Assembly: GCF_011388215.1 (NCBI RefSeq)
Contig: NZ_CP049989.1
Coordinates: forward strand, 2,542,001-2,606,000
DNA length: 64,000 nt
Direction of reading: 5' to 3'
Source: Hydrogenophaga crocea
GTDB taxonomy: Bacteria; Pseudomonadota; Gammaproteobacteria; Burkholderiales; Burkholderiaceae_C
Each line of letters begins with the position of its first letter. Position 1 is the first letter of the stretch. The position numbers and the translations under genes were made by a program. The notes beneath the pieces are model-generated. The model was not told the origin of the DNA. It saw nothing but the letters and a program-made list of their open reading frames with translations, and did no database searches. Positions 16,162 to 24,465 of the stretch are shown here, one piece after another.

Positions 16162-17151
16162 TTACGAGGCTGGGAGCTTCGCAGACCTTCGAAGGGCATG
16201 TCGAGGACGGTTTTGGTACTCTTTTGCGAGGCCGGTAATGTCGGCTTTGTACCGAACATCCGAAATCACAGCGACCGACTCCCCATCAATCGCAGGCGCA
16301 GGAATGACTGCACTGGGGATGAAAACAAGCGAGTCTGTGGCACCCGCCAGTTCGAACAGATGCTCATCGGCAGACTCAGCGTCCTCGCCAAGTGTCTGGA
16401 CTAGAAGGCCCCAAAACTTTGTCTGACGGCGTTCATCGAGGCGCGCGGAAATGAGTCTCGCAAGGTCGAGAACTGTCTTGCCGTTGGAGGACCGCGAAAG
16501 CGTCACCGAAGCAATGAGGTCTCCATCTCTGCCAGGGCGTACTTGTTTCAGAGAAAACTCGTGTTGGCGAAGTGCGCGCTCTGTTGATTTCACTTCGATG
16601 CGCTGCGTCTCGAACTCGAAGTCAAAAGCATCCGTAGCACGACTGTGCCAAGCATCGACAAAGCTATTGGGGTCTTCGGCCAGATGAATCAACAGTAGCT
16701 CGCCCCACAGCCCGACAACAGACTTCTCGGCAGGAGCAGCCATCTTCCTGAACAGTTCAAGCAGAGCCTCAACCACGGCATCAGCCTCTGCTTGGCCAAG
16801 CATCTGAGCATGCGAATTGGCGGTTGCGGCCATCAACTCGACAAAGTACCGATGCAAGTGAGGGCTATCGGTCATGCAGGCAAACTTGCAGTAGGTACCT
16901 ACCTCTGCCAGCCCAGTCAGGTCGTTGACCACCTCAAACTGCTTGTCGAAGGCGACCTGCACATGCTTCAAGCGAATGTCGGCTCTTGGCGAACGTCTTC
17001 CTTCGCAAGCCAGAAGAAGCAAAGGCTCCCCGTTGGCGCCCTTCAAAAGAAAGTGCGGATGGCCAGGCCCGCTACGAAGGGCAGTCGCGGCCGCATGTGG
17101 GCCAGATGGCGGCAAGTTTTGGTACTGAGACCAGAGGGAGGTACTGTTCAA
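16162..17151 (-). CDS. PD-(D/E)XK nuclease (DUF4420)
   Basis: Predicted DNA endonuclease of the defence operon. 329 aa. The catalytic core is visible: helix Glu (GLWGELLLIHL, E151), then DAFDFEFETQRIEVKST, giving D177 and the E186-V-K188 dyad; this is the PF14390-type arrangement. I chose TTG at 17151, which overlaps the Z1 stop (TTGA) and is preceded by CGGAG. The resulting N-terminus (NSTSLWSQYQNLPPSG) fits the family better than the longer open frame reaching 17214. It should supply the cleavage that pairs with the methyltransferase at 20967. Confidence 0.88.
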   Translation of the reverse strand: MNSTSLWSQYQNLPPSGPHAAATALRSGPGHPHFLLKGANGEPLLLLACEGRRSPRADIRLKHVQVAFDKQFEVVNDLTGLAEVGTYCKFACMTDSPHLHRYFVELMAATANSHAQMLGQAEADAVVEALLELFRKMAAPAEKSVVGLWGELLLIHLAEDPNSFVDAWHSRATDAFDFEFETQRIEVKSTERALRQHEFSLKQVRPGRDGDLIASVTLSRSSNGKTVLDLARLISARLDERRQTKFWGLLVQTLGEDAESADEHLFELAGATDSLVFIPSAVIPAPAIDGESVAVISDVRYKADITGLAKEYQNRPRHALRRSAKLPAS

Positions 17152-19403
17152 GAAAGCTCCGATTGCACTAGGTAGTTTTTCTCCAAGCCTTCGGGTATAT
17201 GCACGCCGTACCAAGGAACATCCATGTCTACTATTCCACCGGTGTGCGCATCACGGAGGTGGAACTTCCGAAGATGCAACGAGACCCTTTCCGGTGCAAT
17301 GAAACTCCTGTCTCCTCCGTAAGTCAGTTTCTCGCGGTCGTTCGTTCCCGCTGGTGACTTGCCTTGGGCCACCTGATTGATTAGGTTCTTATCTTTTCTC
17401 TTTCTGCGCGTATTTGGCTCAAGTTCGGAAATGAGGAAGACGTCCGCACACGTTTGCCCCTCTTCCATTAGCTTCTCAAGAGCTTTGACCGCCGCAATTC
17501 GCTCAACTTCCTCTGTCTGCAACCCTAGGCGGAACTCACGAAGGAAAGACAAAACAGAGGTCAGCGGAACCGCTTCGACTAGCAGATTTCGCTTTGAGTC
17601 GACTCGCCTATCTATGAACAAGTCTGGGTAAGCCTCCTGCGCGGGCACCACCGAATAGTTCGTTCGAAGCTCAGTACAGAAGCTGTCGAAGACTTCCCGG
17701 TTGCTCGCAACGCACGAAGAATCGATGTGTGCTCCGGCCGGCTCTATCCAGCCCTTCGCCAAGAACGCGGTGAGCGGAATTCCGATGACTCCAGCACGAG
17801 TCGGCTTCATGCTGCTGTCAAGAATGAACTGACGAGCCCACTCTTTTAGGGCCTTGCCTCGTTGTTCACTCAAGCTCTTGTGTATGTCGAGTTCGTGCTC
17901 CACATAGCGCTCAAAGGCAACTCGCACTTGCTGCTGAAGGTAAACCCTGCAGTAGCCGAGGTACTTCTCCTTGTAGCCATAGAACCTAGCCCGCTGTTGG
18001 AGGCTGTCAGCGTTGCCTGTCGCGAGGGGCCTTGGCATGTAAGTTACGACTAGGCCCTCGACCGTGAATCCTCGGTCGAGCTTTGCGCCGCCGACCAATA
18101 TCCAGTACTCACTGGTGCTCCAGTTGATTGGCGATGAACCCGGACTTGTCGAGTTCACCTCCCGGACCATCACGCTTCGCAGCACGAAACGCAGGTGCTT
18201 GATAAGTGCTTCAAACGGAGGAAGCGAAGAACCTACGGTTGAGAGCAAGTCAGCGTAGGCTGGCTCGAAAGCCTTGTGCAATGCCTGCACGAGTTCCTCT
18301 GCTTTGCTGTCCGCGATTCCTCTCCAAGAAGCCACCAGCTCATCAAGCCATTGCAGATAGTCGTTGTGCTTTCCAGTTTGCTGAGAAGGGTGGACCATCA
18401 TCGTGCGGTTTGCACGGCTATGCGCCTCTTCTGCAGCGCAGGCACCCAGAAGGTACACGCGTAGGGCCTCAACAAGTGCTGCGGGTGGGCTAGTTGATTG
18501 AGCAAGCGACAGGACGGCTTGGTCATCCGGTATGGTCTTGGCATACCCGCTCTTGGGAGCAAAAAGGGTCCTGCCGCCCACGTAGCCAGCGCCAGGAGAG
18601 ACCAGTTCTGCAAACTCCGGAGAAAGCTCGTCCACCAAGCTGACCAGCAGGTTCGCCTGTGGCGTTGCCGTGTACTGGACGTATGTGTGGTGTGGGAAAT
18701 GCTGCTTGAGCTCGAGGGCTTCACGGTAATTGGCGCTCTTCTTATCGGCGCCAGTCAGCGTGTTCCGTGCCCCGTAGGTATTGAGCGTCGCTTGGTCCGC
18801 CTCATCATCGATGATGAGTGTGGGAATCCTCGAGAGTTCTAGCCCTTTGAGACACTTCCTGAGTTCTGCTAAACGCTTGGGGTGCTTCAGCACCACTGCG
18901 ATGCACACTCGCTTCTTGTCTCGTGGGTAGTCAGGGTCTAGCCAGTTCCGGAGATGATTCTGAAGAAGCATTCCATCCGATGTGTTGGCTCGGGGCTGGT
19001 GGAATAGCGCCCATGGCCGAGTTCTGCCGGGCGCATCGAGTTCGAGGTCCGTCTTTAGGCGCTCTAGCGTCTGCTGCTTCAGGTTCTCCAGCGTGCCCGC
19101 AATCAGAACAACTAGCGCGTAACCGTTGTCGTGAGCAAGTGCGGTTACCGTAGTGAACGACAGCGTCTTGCCGCTCTGCACCAGGCCTACTACGAGGCCT
19201 GTTGAGGGCTGTGGTGGCGCCTTAGGATTACTGCAGCGCCCAAGGATTTGCTGGGCCTCGAACACAACGGTAGAAAGCGCTTCTTTTGGAATCCCGGCCC
19301 TTTCATGCTTGCGCTGTACGAACGCCGTGGTTTCTTCCCCTTGTACTGGCTCCCAAACCAGGGGAGGACGCACATTCTTTAGCTCCCTAACTGTCACCGT
19401 CAC
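17148..19403 (-). CDS. Z1-domain SF2-type ATPase of the defence operon
   Basis: 751-aa P-loop ATPase with a Z1 domain, expected to translocate or remodel DNA for the restriction complex. Motifs: Walker A GLVQSGKT (73-80), DDEAD (199-203), YTATPQA (244-250), the Z1 signature GGAKLDRGFTVEGLVV (438-452) and the arginine-finger region LQQRARFYGY (468-477). I chose GTG at 19403 because AGGGAGG lies 6 bp upstream; an upstream TTG would put that site inside the gene. It overlaps the GHKL ATPase gene by 17 bp and the nuclease start by 4 bp, so the proteins are probably made together. Confidence 0.92.
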   Translation of the reverse strand: MTVTVRELKNVRPPLVWEPVQGEETTAFVQRKHERAGIPKEALSTVVFEAQQILGRCSNPKAPPQPSTGLVVGLVQSGKTLSFTTVTALAHDNGYALVVLIAGTLENLKQQTLERLKTDLELDAPGRTRPWALFHQPRANTSDGMLLQNHLRNWLDPDYPRDKKRVCIAVVLKHPKRLAELRKCLKGLELSRIPTLIIDDEADQATLNTYGARNTLTGADKKSANYREALELKQHFPHHTYVQYTATPQANLLVSLVDELSPEFAELVSPGAGYVGGRTLFAPKSGYAKTIPDDQAVLSLAQSTSPPAALVEALRVYLLGACAAEEAHSRANRTMMVHPSQQTGKHNDYLQWLDELVASWRGIADSKAEELVQALHKAFEPAYADLLSTVGSSLPPFEALIKHLRFVLRSVMVREVNSTSPGSSPINWSTSEYWILVGGAKLDRGFTVEGLVVTYMPRPLATGNADSLQQRARFYGYKEKYLGYCRVYLQQQVRVAFERYVEHELDIHKSLSEQRGKALKEWARQFILDSSMKPTRAGVIGIPLTAFLAKGWIEPAGAHIDSSCVASNREVFDSFCTELRTNYSVVPAQEAYPDLFIDRRVDSKRNLLVEAVPLTSVLSFLREFRLGLQTEEVERIAAVKALEKLMEEGQTCADVFLISELEPNTRRKRKDKNLINQVAQGKSPAGTNDREKLTYGGDRSFIAPERVSLHLRKFHLRDAHTGGIVDMDVPWYGVHIPEGLEKNYLVQSELS

Positions 19404-20973
19404 TGTTTCCTCCCTTCGCAAGTGACTCTCTCAGCAAGCGGTTGAACCAATGCATGGCAATGGTCACAGGATGGCCTGCTCGGTTTGACTTTTCCGCTGC
19501 GAGGGCGTACCCAACGGCAAGCCGTAGAAAGAGTTCCGCGTTTTCGTTTTTCGGTCCAATGTATTGCTGCACGAAAGGGTGAGCCATTGAGACATCAACC
19601 GTTAGGTCCCTTACAGCCATGCCATCAAGCTGGCTGTTCTCTACCTTTGCCACTCTGACCCACTCTGTAATTGCAGGGTCGATGGACGTGCGAACAAGGA
19701 CGTTCCACAGTTGCCCGTCGATGTTTATGCTGAACTTGGATTCGGTTGCAACAAGTGTTGGCTCGGGCTCAGAACGAGCGGATGCCAAATATGCTTCCTG
19801 CGACAAACCGCTGATGGAGAGCACATCAGAGGCGGTTGCTGTCATATCTGCCGCCAATGAGCTTGACGCCTTTTTCAGGACAGACTGCAACGCCCCTTTG
19901 GTTGGACGAGCTCGATAGTTATCCGCCTGCTTTAGCAGGTCTACACCATCGCGAAGATTATCCCGCAGAACTTGAAGGAACTCCTCCTCGAGGTCATCCC
20001 ACCTAAACCCGTCTTTGGTGTGGCTGACTTCGAAACCTTCAACATTGAGTTCTCCAAATAGCCTTTGATATCGGAAGCTATTGGAGTTGCCGAAGATATC
20101 TTGGGGGCGGTAACTCTCATCGTCGCTGCCAAGAATCAGCCGATTCCTTCGAAATAGAGCGAACCCTGCGTGTGCTGTTGACGCTTCTTTTCTGATAGCC
20201 GCAAACCCCCAAACACGCCTGCCGTTGGGGAGTTGAAAATCAAGGGGTTTTTTCCACTGCACCGGTAGTGCGGTTGGCGTCGAGTAAGGAGGAGCAACGA
20301 GCACTTCCGGCTCGTCAAACTGGAGCGGCTCTCTGTCCTCGTCGAAATAGAGTTCAATTTCACCAGAGCGCAGGTACATCCGGTAAATGCTCGCAAGGTG
20401 GTCACGGAGCTTTTTCTGTGTCCTCTTTACGGGGAACTTTTTCCCCAGGTTCTCAAGACGCAAAACCGTGTAGTGGTCTCCTACCCCTGCGGGAGTCTCG
20501 ACAACCTCGAGTTGCTCAAGCCGTTCATTGACAATCTTGTCCAGGTCGAACCGAATAATTCGCTCGACAGTCTCACCCAGTGCCTTGGTTCGAACATTCC
20601 ATGTATGGGTAAACCAGCAGGCCGCTGTTTTCATACCCATACCGAACTCCGACAAACCCGTGCGGTCTGTCGGAATCTCAGCCGGCCTAAATGCGCGAGG
20701 AAAGTCAACGCCGCGAATCCCAGCGGCATTGTCCGAAATCTCGATTAGGTTGTTGGCTTGGTCCAGCCAAACTCGAATCTTCAGCTTGAACCCAGCGCCG
20801 TGGAGTGCTTGAAGAGCATCCTTGTGTGACAAATAGCTTTGAATGCTGTTGTCAACGAATTCTGCTACTGCATACCAAGCCTTGTAGTTGAGATGCGAAA
20901 GAACCGAAAGGATTGATGAGTTCGGGCGAATTCCTACTGCTTTGACTTGCTGCGTCGTGGTTTCAGTCAACAT
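19387..20973 (-). CDS. GHKL ATPase (MORC/MutL-like) of the defence operon
   Basis: 528-aa GHKL-fold ATPase. The Bergerat nucleotide site is present: N box [10 protein letters not shown] (E38, D41, N42), G1 box ISDNAAGI (D81, G85) and G2 box [11 protein letters not shown] (G111, G113). No histidine-kinase dimerisation or phosphoacceptor region is present, so it is not a sensor kinase. Proteins of this type in methylase operons were recognised as bacterial relatives of eukaryotic MORC proteins. ATP-driven dimer closure around DNA is the expected mechanism (inference). The ATG at 20973 overlaps the methyltransferase stop by 7 bp. Confidence 0.92.
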   Translation of the reverse strand: MLTETTTQQVKAVGIRPNSSILSVLSHLNYKAWYAVAEFVDNSIQSYLSHKDALQALHGAGFKLKIRVWLDQANNLIEISDNAAGIRGVDFPRAFRPAEIPTDRTGLSEFGMGMKTAACWFTHTWNVRTKALGETVERIIRFDLDKIVNERLEQLEVVETPAGVGDHYTVLRLENLGKKFPVKRTQKKLRDHLASIYRMYLRSGEIELYFDEDREPLQFDEPEVLVAPPYSTPTALPVQWKKPLDFQLPNGRRVWGFAAIRKEASTAHAGFALFRRNRLILGSDDESYRPQDIFGNSNSFRYQRLFGELNVEGFEVSHTKDGFRWDDLEEEFLQVLRDNLRDGVDLLKQADNYRARPTKGALQSVLKKASSSLAADMTATASDVLSISGLSQEAYLASARSEPEPTLVATESKFSINIDGQLWNVLVRTSIDPAITEWVRVAKVENSQLDGMAVRDLTVDVSMAHPFVQQYIGPKNENAELFLRLAVGYALAAEKSNRAGHPVTIAMHWFNRLLRESLAKGGNSDGDS

Positions 20974-22313
20974 GCCTCCGCAACCTCTTCTTTTGTGACG
21001 CGAGTCTTAGGTGCTCTCTTGGGCGCTCGTCCCGACTTGATTAGCGCTTCGGCGACCATTTCGACGACGCGCGAGTTGACGGCATTGCCAAGCGCATGAA
21101 ATGCTCGTGTTTGGCTTTCAGGGAGTGAATTCAGCTCACTCAAGCACTGCAGCCGTGCGCATTCTTTTGGCGTCATGTATCGCTTTTGCCACCCAATGAT
21201 GGGGACTTGGGTGTCTGTCATCGCGATTAAGCTCGGCGCAGTGTTTCGCCGCTTAATACGGACTCCCGAGGCTCTGAACTGAATGACATAGTCATAGATG
21301 TTGCGAGCGCCCCCTTTGACGTTCCACTCAAACTTCTGCAGGCTTGATGGGAACCGGAGTACCTGCTTCAGCCAGGGGTCAATCCACTTCCTGTTGTCGG
21401 CGTAGAACTGCCGGTTTTGGCGAATGAAGTCCTGCTTCCACTTAGGAAAGACCAACTGGTCGCGCGCATGGCTGGGCAAGGCGGCAAACCGCTCTTCCTC
21501 AGATGCGAACGTCCCCAACTTCACCCCGTGTGAACCGTGCATACCTGCGAGGGCTCTCTTGCCACCACGAAGGAAGGCTCGGCGCGGCGTCTCGTTCTCA
21601 TAGGGGTAGTCCGCGCCCCACTCCATCGACCACAGCGGGAAAGAAGGGAGCTCGACATCAGCAGGCACGCGGCGGAGAAAGTCATTCCAGACTTCCAGGC
21701 AGTCCGCAACTTGAGGAGAGAGTCGCTTCGCGTCGTCTGGCATGGCATCCAAGACGTCTTCGATGGAAGTCGGCTCATTGCTGGTTGCCGGCCACTCGAA
21801 ACTGTCTAGCGGGTCCAGGGAACCTACGATGTAGACACGCTCACGAATCTGAGGGATGCCGAACTGGTGAGGCGAGAGCTTGGTGAATTCGACGTGGTAG
21901 TTGAGATTGCGGAGACGCCTCTCAATCTCCTGGAGAGTCCTTCCCCCGTCGTGCTTGAGAAGATTTGGGACATTCTCCAAGATGAAAAATCGAGGGCGCT
22001 TGGCTCGGAGAATGTCCTCTACGTTGAAGAACAAGCCTCCTTGGCTAGTGCATTCGAACCCTTTCTGCTCGCCGGCCTTCGAGAATGGCTGGCAGGGGAA
22101 CCCCGCTGTAAGCACGTCATGCTCAGGGATATCTTTAGCAGACACCTTCGTGATGTCGCCCACAGGTCGCAGGCCATGGTTCACCTCGTACAGGTCTTGA
22201 AGGTGCGCCTTCCACTCTGCCGCAAAGACGCACTCTCCGCCGAGGTGTCGTAGAGCTACATGGAACCCCCCGAGACCGGCAAAGAGGTCGATGAACCGGA
22301 ACTTTTCCTGCAT
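20967..22313 (-). CDS. DNA (cytosine-5)-methyltransferase of the defence operon
   Basis: 448 aa; methylates cytosine at C5 within an unknown recognition sequence and would protect host DNA. Motif [21 protein letters not shown], motif [10 protein letters not shown] (Cys74), motif VI ENVPNLL (113-119), motif [14 protein letters not shown] (~155) and motif [17 protein letters not shown] near the C-terminus are all intact. The region between ~175 and ~345 is long and unlike common MTases, so the target cannot be guessed. It is the first gene of the four- or five-gene operon. ATG 22313 has AAAGGG upstream. No vsr mismatch-endonuclease gene accompanies it. Confidence 0.95.
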   Translation of the reverse strand: MQEKFRFIDLFAGLGGFHVALRHLGGECVFAAEWKAHLQDLYEVNHGLRPVGDITKVSAKDIPEHDVLTAGFPCQPFSKAGEQKGFECTSQGGLFFNVEDILRAKRPRFFILENVPNLLKHDGGRTLQEIERRLRNLNYHVEFTKLSPHQFGIPQIRERVYIVGSLDPLDSFEWPATSNEPTSIEDVLDAMPDDAKRLSPQVADCLEVWNDFLRRVPADVELPSFPLWSMEWGADYPYENETPRRAFLRGGKRALAGMHGSHGVKLGTFASEEERFAALPSHARDQLVFPKWKQDFIRQNRQFYADNRKWIDPWLKQVLRFPSSLQKFEWNVKGGARNIYDYVIQFRASGVRIKRRNTAPSLIAMTDTQVPIIGWQKRYMTPKECARLQCLSELNSLPESQTRAFHALGNAVNSRVVEMVAEALIKSGRAPKRAPKTRVTKEEVAEAC

Positions 22314-22457
22314 TTTTACCCTTTGAGTTTTGCTTGTAGTTTTTAGTTATTGTGTTTAGCCACCGGGCGCTACGACAGCGCTTGCTCACTCCAGGCAACA
22401 CCAAGCCGTGGTCTTGCACACGAGGTGCAAACCGACAAGAGAAGTGGTGCTCGAGTA

Positions 22458-22482
22458 AGTGCGCGGGGTCTCCCGACGCACT
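22458..22482. repeat. GC-rich hairpin in defence-operon leader
   Basis: AGTGCG-CGGG, loop GTCT, then CCCG-A-CGCACT: a ten-pair stem with a single bulged A. It lies between the SOS-like box and the methyltransferase start, so it would be in the leader RNA if transcription starts near the box. Confidence 0.55.
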
Positions 22483-22497
22483 ACCTAGTCTCAGCCT

Positions 22498-22517
22498 AAA
22501 TGCCTCCCGGCATTTTT
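22498..22517 (+). terminator. Weak hairpin followed by T-run
   Basis: AAATGCC, loop TCCC, GGCATTT, then TT: a seven-pair stem running into five T residues on the plus strand. It might terminate plus-strand transcription coming from within the element, or act as part of a leader fold on the minus strand. Stem is AT-rich, so strength is uncertain. Confidence 0.4.
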
Positions 22518-22525
22518 AGTGCTAG

Positions 22526-22541
22526 CTGATTGTTTGTACAG
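22526..22541 (-). promoter_or_regulatory. Putative LexA/SOS-type box
   Basis: On the minus strand the site reads CTGTACAAACAATCAG, matching CTG-N10-CAG and near the CTGT-N8-ACAG consensus with one mismatch in the distal half-site. It is 213 bp upstream of the methyltransferase ATG. A LexA-like repressor is encoded on the same element, but whether it or the host LexA binds here is unknown. Confidence 0.45.
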
Positions 22542-22751
22542 GCTTTACCGTCAGTGGAGGGCCGCTTTTTCACCACGATGACGAGCTGGGGCCAATCACC
22601 AGGGGGACGGCCCTTAGTGGCCCGGCGGGCTAGCGCCTGGGCTCTCGACTAGAACCGTCGGGGACTTCCTGTAGGCCGCCTGCAACAGCCCCCTAATTTT
22701 GCTCATCCGCTTCGCCAAGGATGGCGTAAGTCATTGATTCGATTGACTTTT

Positions 22752-22773
22752 GGCCATCTGCACATTAACACCC
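22752..22773 (-). repeat. Right terminal inverted repeat of the transposon
   Basis: Read inward on the minus strand: GGGTGTTAAT, GTGCA, GATGGCC. It pairs with 8299-8320 at 19 of 22 positions. The eight bases directly outside (22774-22781) repeat the left flank exactly. Confidence 0.92.
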
Positions 22774-22781
22774 CACGGCAA
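22774..22781. repeat. Target-site duplication, right copy (CACGGCAA)
   Basis: Identical to 8291-8298. Removing the element and one copy would restore a short intergenic region between convergent DUF1841 and cytochrome c4 genes, ending at the terminator at 22784. Confidence 0.92.
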
Positions 22782-22783
22782 AT

Positions 22784-22809
22784 AAAAAGCCGCCCTCGGG
22801 CGGCTTTTT
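22784..22809 (-). terminator. Rho-independent terminator of cytochrome c4 gene
   Basis: GCCGCCC, loop TC, GGGCGGC, flanked by five A on the left and five T on the right, so it can work in both directions. It sits 18 bp beyond the cytochrome c4 stop on the minus strand. The transposon inserted 3 bp outside it, leaving termination intact. Confidence 0.9.
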
Positions 22810-22827
22810 GTCCGGGCGCTTCGGCGA

Positions 22828-23496
22828 TCAGCGGAAGCGCGACTGCGGCACGGTCTGCAGTTCGCCGGGCAGCGTGCTCAGGTACTTGGCGATGGCGCGC
22901 ATTTCGGCCGGGCTGTACTGCTTGGCGATGCCGCCCATGACGCCGTTGCTGCGGCCGATCACGTTGTTGCCCTCGACGGTGTACGACTTGAGCGCCACGA
23001 AGAGGTAGTCGGCGTGCTGGCCGCCGATCTTGGGGTAGCTCGGGTCGAGCGGCTTGCTGAAGTTGGCGCCGTGGCAGGACACGCAGGCGCCCTTGGTCAG
23101 CAGCGCGGCCACATCGGCGCTCGCGGCGGGAATGGCTTCGGGCGCAGCCGGGCCGGCCTGGCCGGCGTAGAAGGCCGCGAGGTCGGCCATGTCCTGCTCG
23201 CTCAGCGAGCCCGCGATGCCGCGCATGGACGGGTGCTTGCGCTCGCCCTTCTGGTAGGCCTTGAGCGCCGACACGATGTACGGGCCCGATTGGCCGGAGA
23301 TCATGGGCACCTTGTGGATCTCGGGGAAACTGTTCTGGTAGCCCTTGATGCCGTGGCAGCCGATGCACATCTCGGCCTTCTTTTTGCCGGCTTCCACGTC
23401 ACCGCTGACGCCTTGCGCCTGGGCCGACACGGCAGCGACAAACAACGTCGCAGCGGCGACAAGGGTACGGGCGATCGGGTTCAGCAGTGGGGTCAT
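22828..23496 (-). CDS. Cytochrome c4-type dihaem cytochrome
   Basis: Periplasmic electron carrier with two class I cytochrome c domains, feeding terminal oxidases. 222 aa. A signal peptide ends around AVSAQA, followed by domain 1 with CIGCH and domain 2 with CVSCH; axial Met candidates lie in the KVPMISGQ, KHPSMRGIA and NGVMGGIA segments. Length and tandem domains match c4 cytochromes. The start at 23496 (MTPLLNPIART) directly precedes the signal peptide, although the open frame continues further upstream. Divergent from the moxR-like gene. Confidence 0.92.
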   Translation of the reverse strand: MTPLLNPIARTLVAAATLFVAAVSAQAQGVSGDVEAGKKKAEMCIGCHGIKGYQNSFPEIHKVPMISGQSGPYIVSALKAYQKGERKHPSMRGIAGSLSEQDMADLAAFYAGQAGPAAPEAIPAASADVAALLTKGACVSCHGANFSKPLDPSYPKIGGQHADYLFVALKSYTVEGNNVIGRSNGVMGGIAKQYSPAEMRAIAKYLSTLPGELQTVPQSRFR

Positions 23497-23622
23497 TTTG
23501 CTAGCACAATGAAGAACGGCCGGGAAAGAACAACCGCGGATTATAGGAGCGGTCGCCACCCCCCCGGCACATCCCGAGTCCCGCGCGCGGACAGCCGCGC
23601 CGCCACCCCGAGGTCGCCGTTC

Positions 23623-24465
23623 ATGAAATTCCAGGGTTCCGAGAACTACGTCGCCACGCAGGACCTGATGCTGGCCGTAAACGCCGCCATCACGCTCAAG
23701 CGCCCGCTGCTCGTCAAGGGCGAGCCCGGCACCGGCAAGACCATGCTGGCCGAGGAAGTGGCCCAGGCCCTGAACATGCCGCTGCTGCAGTGGCACATCA
23801 AGAGCACCACCAAGGCCCAGCAGGGGCTGTACGAATACGACGCCGTGAGCCGCCTGCGCGACTCGCAGCTCGGCGACGAGCGGGTCAAGGACATCCACAA
23901 CTACATCGTCAAAGGCGTGCTCTGGCAGGCCTTCACGGCCGACCAGCCGGTGGCGCTGCTGATCGACGAGATCGACAAGGCCGACATCGAATTCCCCAAC
24001 GACCTGCTGCGCGAACTCGATCGCATGGAGTTCTACTGCTACGAGACGCGCGAGCTGATCAAGGCCAAGCACCGGCCGCTGGTGTTCATCACCTCGAACA
24101 ACGAGAAAGAACTGCCCGACGCCTTCCTGCGCCGCTGCTTCTTCCACTACATCAAGTTTCCCGACGCGGAAACGATGCACAAGATCGTCGATGTGCACTT
24201 CCCCACCCTCAAGAAAGACCTGCTCAAGGTGGCGATGAAGACCTTCTACGACGTGCGCAACCTGCCGGGCCTGAAGAAAAAGCCCAGCACCAGCGAACTG
24301 CTCGACTGGCTCAAGCTGCTGATGGCCGAGGACATCCCGCTCGAGGCCCTGCAAAGCGCCGACGACAAGGTGTCCATCCCGCCGCTGGTGGGCGCGCTGC
24401 TCAAGAACGAGCAGGACACCACGCTGTTCGAGAAGCTGGTGTTCATGAACCAGAGGAACCGCTGA
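23623..24465 (+). CDS. MoxR-family AAA+ ATPase
   Basis: 280-aa AAA+ chaperone-like ATPase, normally acting with a von Willebrand factor A partner to insert metals or mature an enzyme. Walker A GEPGTGKT (residues ~37-44), Walker B ALLIDEIDKAD, sensor 1 VFITSNNEKELPDAFLRRC. ATG 23623 starts the domain directly. A GNAT gene overlaps its stop (TGATG) and the VWA gene follows at 25075, forming a MoxR-GNAT-VWA set. The client is not encoded nearby; related pairs are linked to CO dehydrogenase (CoxD/CoxE) maturation, but no such enzyme is in the window. Confidence 0.92.
   Translation: MKFQGSENYVATQDLMLAVNAAITLKRPLLVKGEPGTGKTMLAEEVAQALNMPLLQWHIKSTTKAQQGLYEYDAVSRLRDSQLGDERVKDIHNYIVKGVLWQAFTADQPVALLIDEIDKADIEFPNDLLRELDRMEFYCYETRELIKAKHRPLVFITSNNEKELPDAFLRRCFFHYIKFPDAETMHKIVDVHFPTLKKDLLKVAMKTFYDVRNLPGLKKKPSTSELLDWLKLLMAEDIPLEALQSADDKVSIPPLVGALLKNEQDTTLFEKLVFMNQRNR

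Larger units (their letters stand above)
22314..22751. other. 438-bp non-coding leader upstream of the defence operon
   Basis: No plausible protein gene in either direction. It holds the upstream region of the methyltransferase operon: a LexA-type box (22526-22541), a GC-rich hairpin (AGTGCGCGGG pairing with CCCG-A-CGCACT, 22458-22482), a second hairpin (AAATGCC/GGCATTT with a T-run, 22498-22517) and more GC-rich inverted segments at 22556-22640. The long structured leader could hold an attenuator or small RNA; this is inference. Confidence 0.6.
8299..22773. mobile_element. IS1595-family transposon carrying a restriction/defence cargo (14.5 kb)
   Basis: A 14,475-bp element defined by 22-bp terminal inverted repeats (19/22 identical) and a perfect 8-bp target duplication. 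The only transposase inside is an IS1595/ISXO2-type DDE enzyme at 11204-12469, a family known for 8-bp duplications. I saw no second pair of similar ends around the transposase gene, so the outer ends are likely its substrates. Cargo: a left three-gene operon, two small genes, a DUF6088 antitoxin-like gene, a LexA-like repressor, four unrecognised genes coupled to the transposase, and a methyltransferase-GHKL-Z1-nuclease operon. The element entered the gap between convergent DUF1841 and cytochrome c4 genes. Its coding is less GC-biased than its flanks, supporting transfer. Confidence 0.9.

Noticed and set aside
20268..20812. Plus-strand short frames within the GHKL ATPase gene
   Set aside because: They are antisense to conserved GHKL motifs and have no ribosome sites.
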